Shown: positions 5,061 through 5,095 of the stretch, piece by piece
How the letters are laid out: the number at the start of each line of letters is the position of its first letter
Position numbering within the stretch: position 1 is the first letter of the stretch
NCBI GenBank assembly: GCA_021791995.1
Contig: JAJYVN010000224.1
Coordinates: 1 to 5,095, forward strand
Direction: 5' to 3'
Source of the DNA: Bacillota bacterium
GTDB lineage: Bacteria > Bacillota > Sulfobacillia > RBS10-35 > JAJYVN01
DNA length: 5,095 bases
Program-made: the position numbers and the translations under genes
The notes under the pieces: generated by a model
What the model saw: the letters and a program-made list of their open reading frames with translations, nothing else
Database searches by the model: none
Told to the model about the DNA's origin: nothing

Positions 5061-5095
5061 ATGGTCCTGCGGGTGGTTCACGGAAGCGCCTGGAG
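5034..5095 (-). CDS. Possible C-terminal tail of TnpB-like transposon protein (5' end outside window)
   Basis: One minus-strand frame is open from the right edge to TGA at 5034-5036. Its last 19 residues, P-G-A-S-V-N-H-P-Q-D-H-G-P-A-A-S-A-A-A, end just before the hairpins. Low-complexity Ala/Pro/Gly tails are common at TnpB C-termini, and the distance to the hairpins fits. The identity is inferred from position; the zinc ribbon and RuvC residues would lie beyond the edge. The stop shares its A with the ATG at 5034. Confidence 0.3.
   Translation of the reverse strand, partial: PGASVNHPQDHGPAASAAA

Overview
The window comes from a GC-rich bacterial chromosome. Several starts have a strong AAAGGAG or GGAGGTG Shine-Dalgarno, and one secreted protein has a Sec signal peptide ending in AYA. 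This fits a high-GC Gram-positive (an actinobacterium or a GC-rich Firmicute), but nothing here fixes the taxon. It reads as accessory DNA: tandem repeat-protein paralogues, a small two-gene unit with no sure function, small membrane proteins and a likely insertion-sequence end.

Left third (1-1469, minus strand): two tandem paralogous genes encode leucine-rich-repeat-variant (LRV)-type solenoid proteins. Both are built of exact 26-residue (78-bp) units around V-R-x-A-A-V-G-N-P-x-A-P-E-D-V-I-R. The upstream copy is complete (645-1469, 274 aa, ten units). The downstream copy starts at 611 and runs off the left edge with eight units visible. The genes are 33 bp apart, and equivalent positions lie exactly 858 bp apart. 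A 242-bp internal block is about 98% identical while the flanking units differ, which suggests gene conversion or unequal exchange. A decayed third-copy 3' end appears to lie upstream of the complete gene, at about 1500-1547.

Middle (1470-4358): a 346-bp intergenic stretch separates the LRV genes from a divergent plus-strand pair. The first gene (GTG 1816 to 3231) encodes an exported protein with an IPT/TIG-type domain and other Ig-like modules. Its stop codon overlaps the ribosome binding site of the second gene (3246-4358), a cytoplasmic protein with an SseB-like N-terminal part and a helical C-terminal part. The two are very probably cotranscribed.

Right (4355-5095, minus strand): a two-helix membrane protein (4355-4669) converges on the preceding gene, and both stops are read from one TCTAGA. 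Upstream of it is a second small membrane ORF (4795 to about 5034). Its N-terminal coding part runs into two adjacent hairpins followed by TGTCAA, which look like the right end of an IS200/IS605 (IS1341/TnpB-type) element. A short open frame ending in TGA at 5034 may be the last residues of the transposon protein. The element seems to have removed or replaced the native 5' end of the membrane gene.

The most notable feature is the modular LRV locus. Its scaffold residues are nearly invariant and variation is concentrated at a few positions per repeat, as expected of a diversifying binding surface. Its function cannot be read from the sequence.
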